Positions 42,228 to 44,091 of a DNA stretch of 44,091 bases are shown one piece after another. The notes under the pieces were generated by a model. The model ran no database searches. It was not told where the DNA came from and saw only the letters and a list, made by a program, of their open reading frames with translations. The stretch covers positions 1-44,091 of the forward strand of contig PAVO01000044.1 of the NCBI GenBank assembly GCA_002713215.1, in the 5' to 3' direction. The position numbers and the translations under genes were made by a program. Positions within the stretch are counted from its first letter, which is position 1; each line of letters opens with the position of its first letter. This stretch comes from Crocinitomicaceae bacterium. GTDB taxonomy: Bacteria > Bacteroidota > Bacteroidia > Flavobacteriales_G > Salibacteraceae.

Positions 42228-42235
42228 CAAATGTA
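42228..42235 (-). promoter_or_regulatory. Promoter -7 element of M3 peptidase gene
   Basis: On the minus strand TACATTTG fits TAnnTTTG and lies 14 nt before the ATG at 42213. A TTG 17 nt further upstream could be the -33 element. Confidence 0.5.
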
Positions 42236-42334
42236 TGTTTCCGCCTGTCAAACAATGTTTCTCGATTAATGAAAAGGAGAAAGATTTTGTTAATTTCACA
42301 GTGTCAATGAATTAGAATTGATAAAGGCATAATA

Positions 42335-44091
42335 ATGTTAAATTTCAGAAGGTTCACTCTACTTGTAATTGCTTGGTTTTTAGCCTTTTGTGTTGTTGCG
42401 CAAAAAGAGGCTAATAACTGGTATTTTGGGAATAATGCCGCCTTTCATTTTAATACTTTAAGTGGCAATCCTGTAGCTATTTCCGGTAGCGCAATGAAAA
42501 CACTTGAAGGCTGTTCAAGTATCTCGGACAGAACCACCGGTCGGCTACTTTTTTATACTGATGGGAGAACGGTGTACAATCGAAATAATGTTACCATGAC
42601 CAATGGTACCGGATTGCAAGGGCATAGCTCATCTTCCCACTCAAGTGTGGTGGTTCCATTTCCGGGGAATAAGAACAAGTATTACATATTCACCGTACCG
42701 ACAAATGCAAATGTTGGAGCAAAGTATTCAGTTGTTGATATGACTCAGTCATCGGGACTGGGAGCGGTAAGTACGACACAAAAAAACATTCAATTAGCAC
42801 AAAGTCCGACTAATACGATGGCCTATCCGGTTGCGGATAAGTGTGCGGCTATTGGTCATTCGAATGGCCGTGATTATTGGGTGGTGGTTCAACACAATAC
42901 AAGTTGGAGTTTTTATGCTTACCTGGTCACGTCTTCAGGAGTGTCAAATACACCAGTTATCAGCACCATTACGCCAATTAGCTTAAGTGGACGTATTCCT
43001 CACTACGGGTGTATGAAAATTTCCCCGGATGCTAAGAAACTGGTTACTTGCTATGCTTCATTACAAACCTTTGCATTATTTGATTTTAATAGTCGAACAG
43101 GTGCAGTAACCAATCAGATTAGCGTTAACAATGGTCAATTGGATTACGGTGTGGAGTTTTCTCCCGATTCCAAGTTACTTTATGTAAATGGTAGGGGCGT
43201 TCGGCAGTACAATCCTTTTGCGGGGACCGCTTCACAAATTAATACTTCGGGCGTTCTGGTCTCTTCTACGGGTATGAATCTTCAGGGACAGCTTCAATTA
43301 GGACCGGATTTAAAGATTTATTGGTCTAAGCTTTCATTTTCTGCGGGCAGTGTGGTAAGTAGAATAGACTCTCCTAATGTTTCTGGTCTTGGATGTGCCT
43401 TTCGTGATACGGGAGTGGTTCTTACTTCAAGTGCAGTGGCTAGGTTAGGATTACCAACCTTTGTTCAATCGTTTTTTACAACTACTACATTAGAAGTCAA
43501 AGATGCCTGTGATAGTAGCTGGGTAAAGATATCGGTAAAAGATACTGCTGCGGTGGATAGTGTTTTGTATGTCTATGGGGACACAGCCAGCAAAAAGAAT
43601 AGCTCATGGAATAAACTGGATTCCCACATTTTTTCTCAGCCGGGTAAGTTTGAGGTGATTGCCTATGCATTTTATACAGATAAAAAGGGTAAGGTGGTGA
43701 GAGATACCTTGCGCGATACAATAGAAGTTCTTCAGGTTCCCATTGTTCAGTTGCCCAATGACACAACCATTTGTGTTGGTGATAGTGTTCCGGGTTTGAT
43801 TCTCAATCCCCAGTATTCTAGTCCTTCTGAACGTTATTGGCAAGATTCAAGTCAAAATGTATGGTATCAAATAGACACCATAGGAAAATTTTACATGAGT
43901 GCAACCAATCGTTGTGGAACAGGTAGTGATACCATGTACGTTGATAGTTTGTTTAAACGAAGTTTCGATTTGGGTAACGATACGGTCATATGCCTGGGAG
44001 ATAGCCTGGTCTTTGATATATCCGATACATCCGCTACCTATTTATGGAGCACAGGAGACACAACCCCGGTTTATGTAGCCGATAGCACTAT
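42335..44091 (+). CDS. Large surface protein with PKD domains, truncated by window
   Basis: The frame opens with ATG and a signal peptide (MLNFRRFTLLVIAWFLAFCVVAQ) and remains open to the last base, giving at least 585 residues. The first 360 residues form a propeller-like region beginning EANNWYFGNNAAFHFNTLSG, with YIFTVPTNAN and KLLYVNGRGVRQYN strands, the form typical of gliding-motility-associated or type B T9SS proteins. Later parts carry PKD-like repeats (LPNDTTICVGDSV..., LGNDTVICLGDSLVFDI...). The C-terminal sorting signal must lie past the window. Cell-surface location and an adhesive or structural role are inferred. Confidence 0.85.
   Translation, partial: MLNFRRFTLLVIAWFLAFCVVAQKEANNWYFGNNAAFHFNTLSGNPVAISGSAMKTLEGCSSISDRTTGRLLFYTDGRTVYNRNNVTMTNGTGLQGHSSSSHSSVVVPFPGNKNKYYIFTVPTNANVGAKYSVVDMTQSSGLGAVSTTQKNIQLAQSPTNTMAYPVADKCAAIGHSNGRDYWVVVQHNTSWSFYAYLVTSSGVSNTPVISTITPISLSGRIPHYGCMKISPDAKKLVTCYASLQTFALFDFNSRTGAVTNQISVNNGQLDYGVEFSPDSKLLYVNGRGVRQYNPFAGTASQINTSGVLVSSTGMNLQGQLQLGPDLKIYWSKLSFSAGSVVSRIDSPNVSGLGCAFRDTGVVLTSSAVARLGLPTFVQSFFTTTTLEVKDACDSSWVKISVKDTAAVDSVLYVYGDTASKKNSSWNKLDSHIFSQPGKFEVIAYAFYTDKKGKVVRDTLRDTIEVLQVPIVQLPNDTTICVGDSVPGLILNPQYSSPSERYWQDSSQNVWYQIDTIGKFYMSATNRCGTGSDTMYVDSLFKRSFDLGNDTVICLGDSLVFDISDTSATYLWSTGDTTPVYVADST

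Noticed and set aside
1..44091. tRNA, rRNA, CRISPR array or integrase genes
   Set aside because: None was recognised in the gaps or reading frames; in particular no tyrosine recombinase of the IntI type is present in the window, so the cassettes would depend on one elsewhere.

Overview
The window looks like chromosomal DNA of a marine or freshwater Bacteroidota, probably Flavobacteriales-like. The evidence is a protein with a type IX secretion C-terminal sorting domain, an outer-membrane receptor with carboxypeptidase-like regulatory, plug and barrel regions, a PKD-rich surface protein, many SCKK-type lipoproteins, a Bacteroidota-type exosortase, and several promoter -7 elements of the form TAnnTTTG. 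Gene starts rarely show a Shine-Dalgarno sequence. No rRNA, tRNA or CRISPR array was seen. Species cannot be named from the sequence alone.

Layout. 1-417: gene-free DNA with REP-like repeats. 418-4547: M1 aminopeptidase and a TPR-containing histidine kinase. 4596-4853: a regulated 50-residue protein gene behind operator-like palindromes. 4941-9525: a visibly A+T-rich accessory block, the most interesting part. 9605-14996: lipoproteins, small unknown proteins, an HExxH protein, a VOC protein. 15053-23799: rRNA-type methyltransferase, ATP-grasp protein, SRPBCC protein, radical SAM protein, VOC/DoxX-like pair and small membrane proteins, some with apparent start or frame damage. 24210-28952: outer-membrane receptor and cation-chloride-cotransporter-like permease, closed by a bidirectional terminator. 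29029-35350 (mostly minus strand): superoxide dismutase, TPR protein, an exosortase module with a tiny PID-CTERM substrate, and a 1016-residue T9SS protein. 35552-44091: sodium/solute symporter, glutathione peroxidase, M28 and M3 peptidases, a PD40 lipoprotein and the start of a large PKD surface protein.

The accessory block reads as an integron-style cassette array without a visible integrase. Cassette 1 (4941-7438) carries a complete retron: PRTase-like effector, winged-helix partner, msr-msd RNA and reverse transcriptase. Cassette 2 (7439-9139) carries a winged-helix/HNH nuclease. A third, incomplete unit carries a 122-residue protein of unknown function. The two cassette boundaries at 7313-7444 and 8930-9145 are imperfect palindromes of one family (TAACAGCACCC on the left, GGCTGCGGGGYGTTA on the right). 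The left box of each is an exact 9-nt reverse complement of the first bases of its own cassette, as expected for attC sites: GTTATCTGC at 4940 against GCAGATAAC at 7311, and GTTAGCCAC at 7438 against GTGGCTAAC at 8928. This is the strongest candidate for an undescribed arrangement: an anti-phage retron packaged as a single mobile cassette in a Bacteroidota genome.

The retron RNA is also tightly embedded. Its a1 arm overlaps the end of the winged-helix gene and its a2 arm contains the start codon of the reverse transcriptase.
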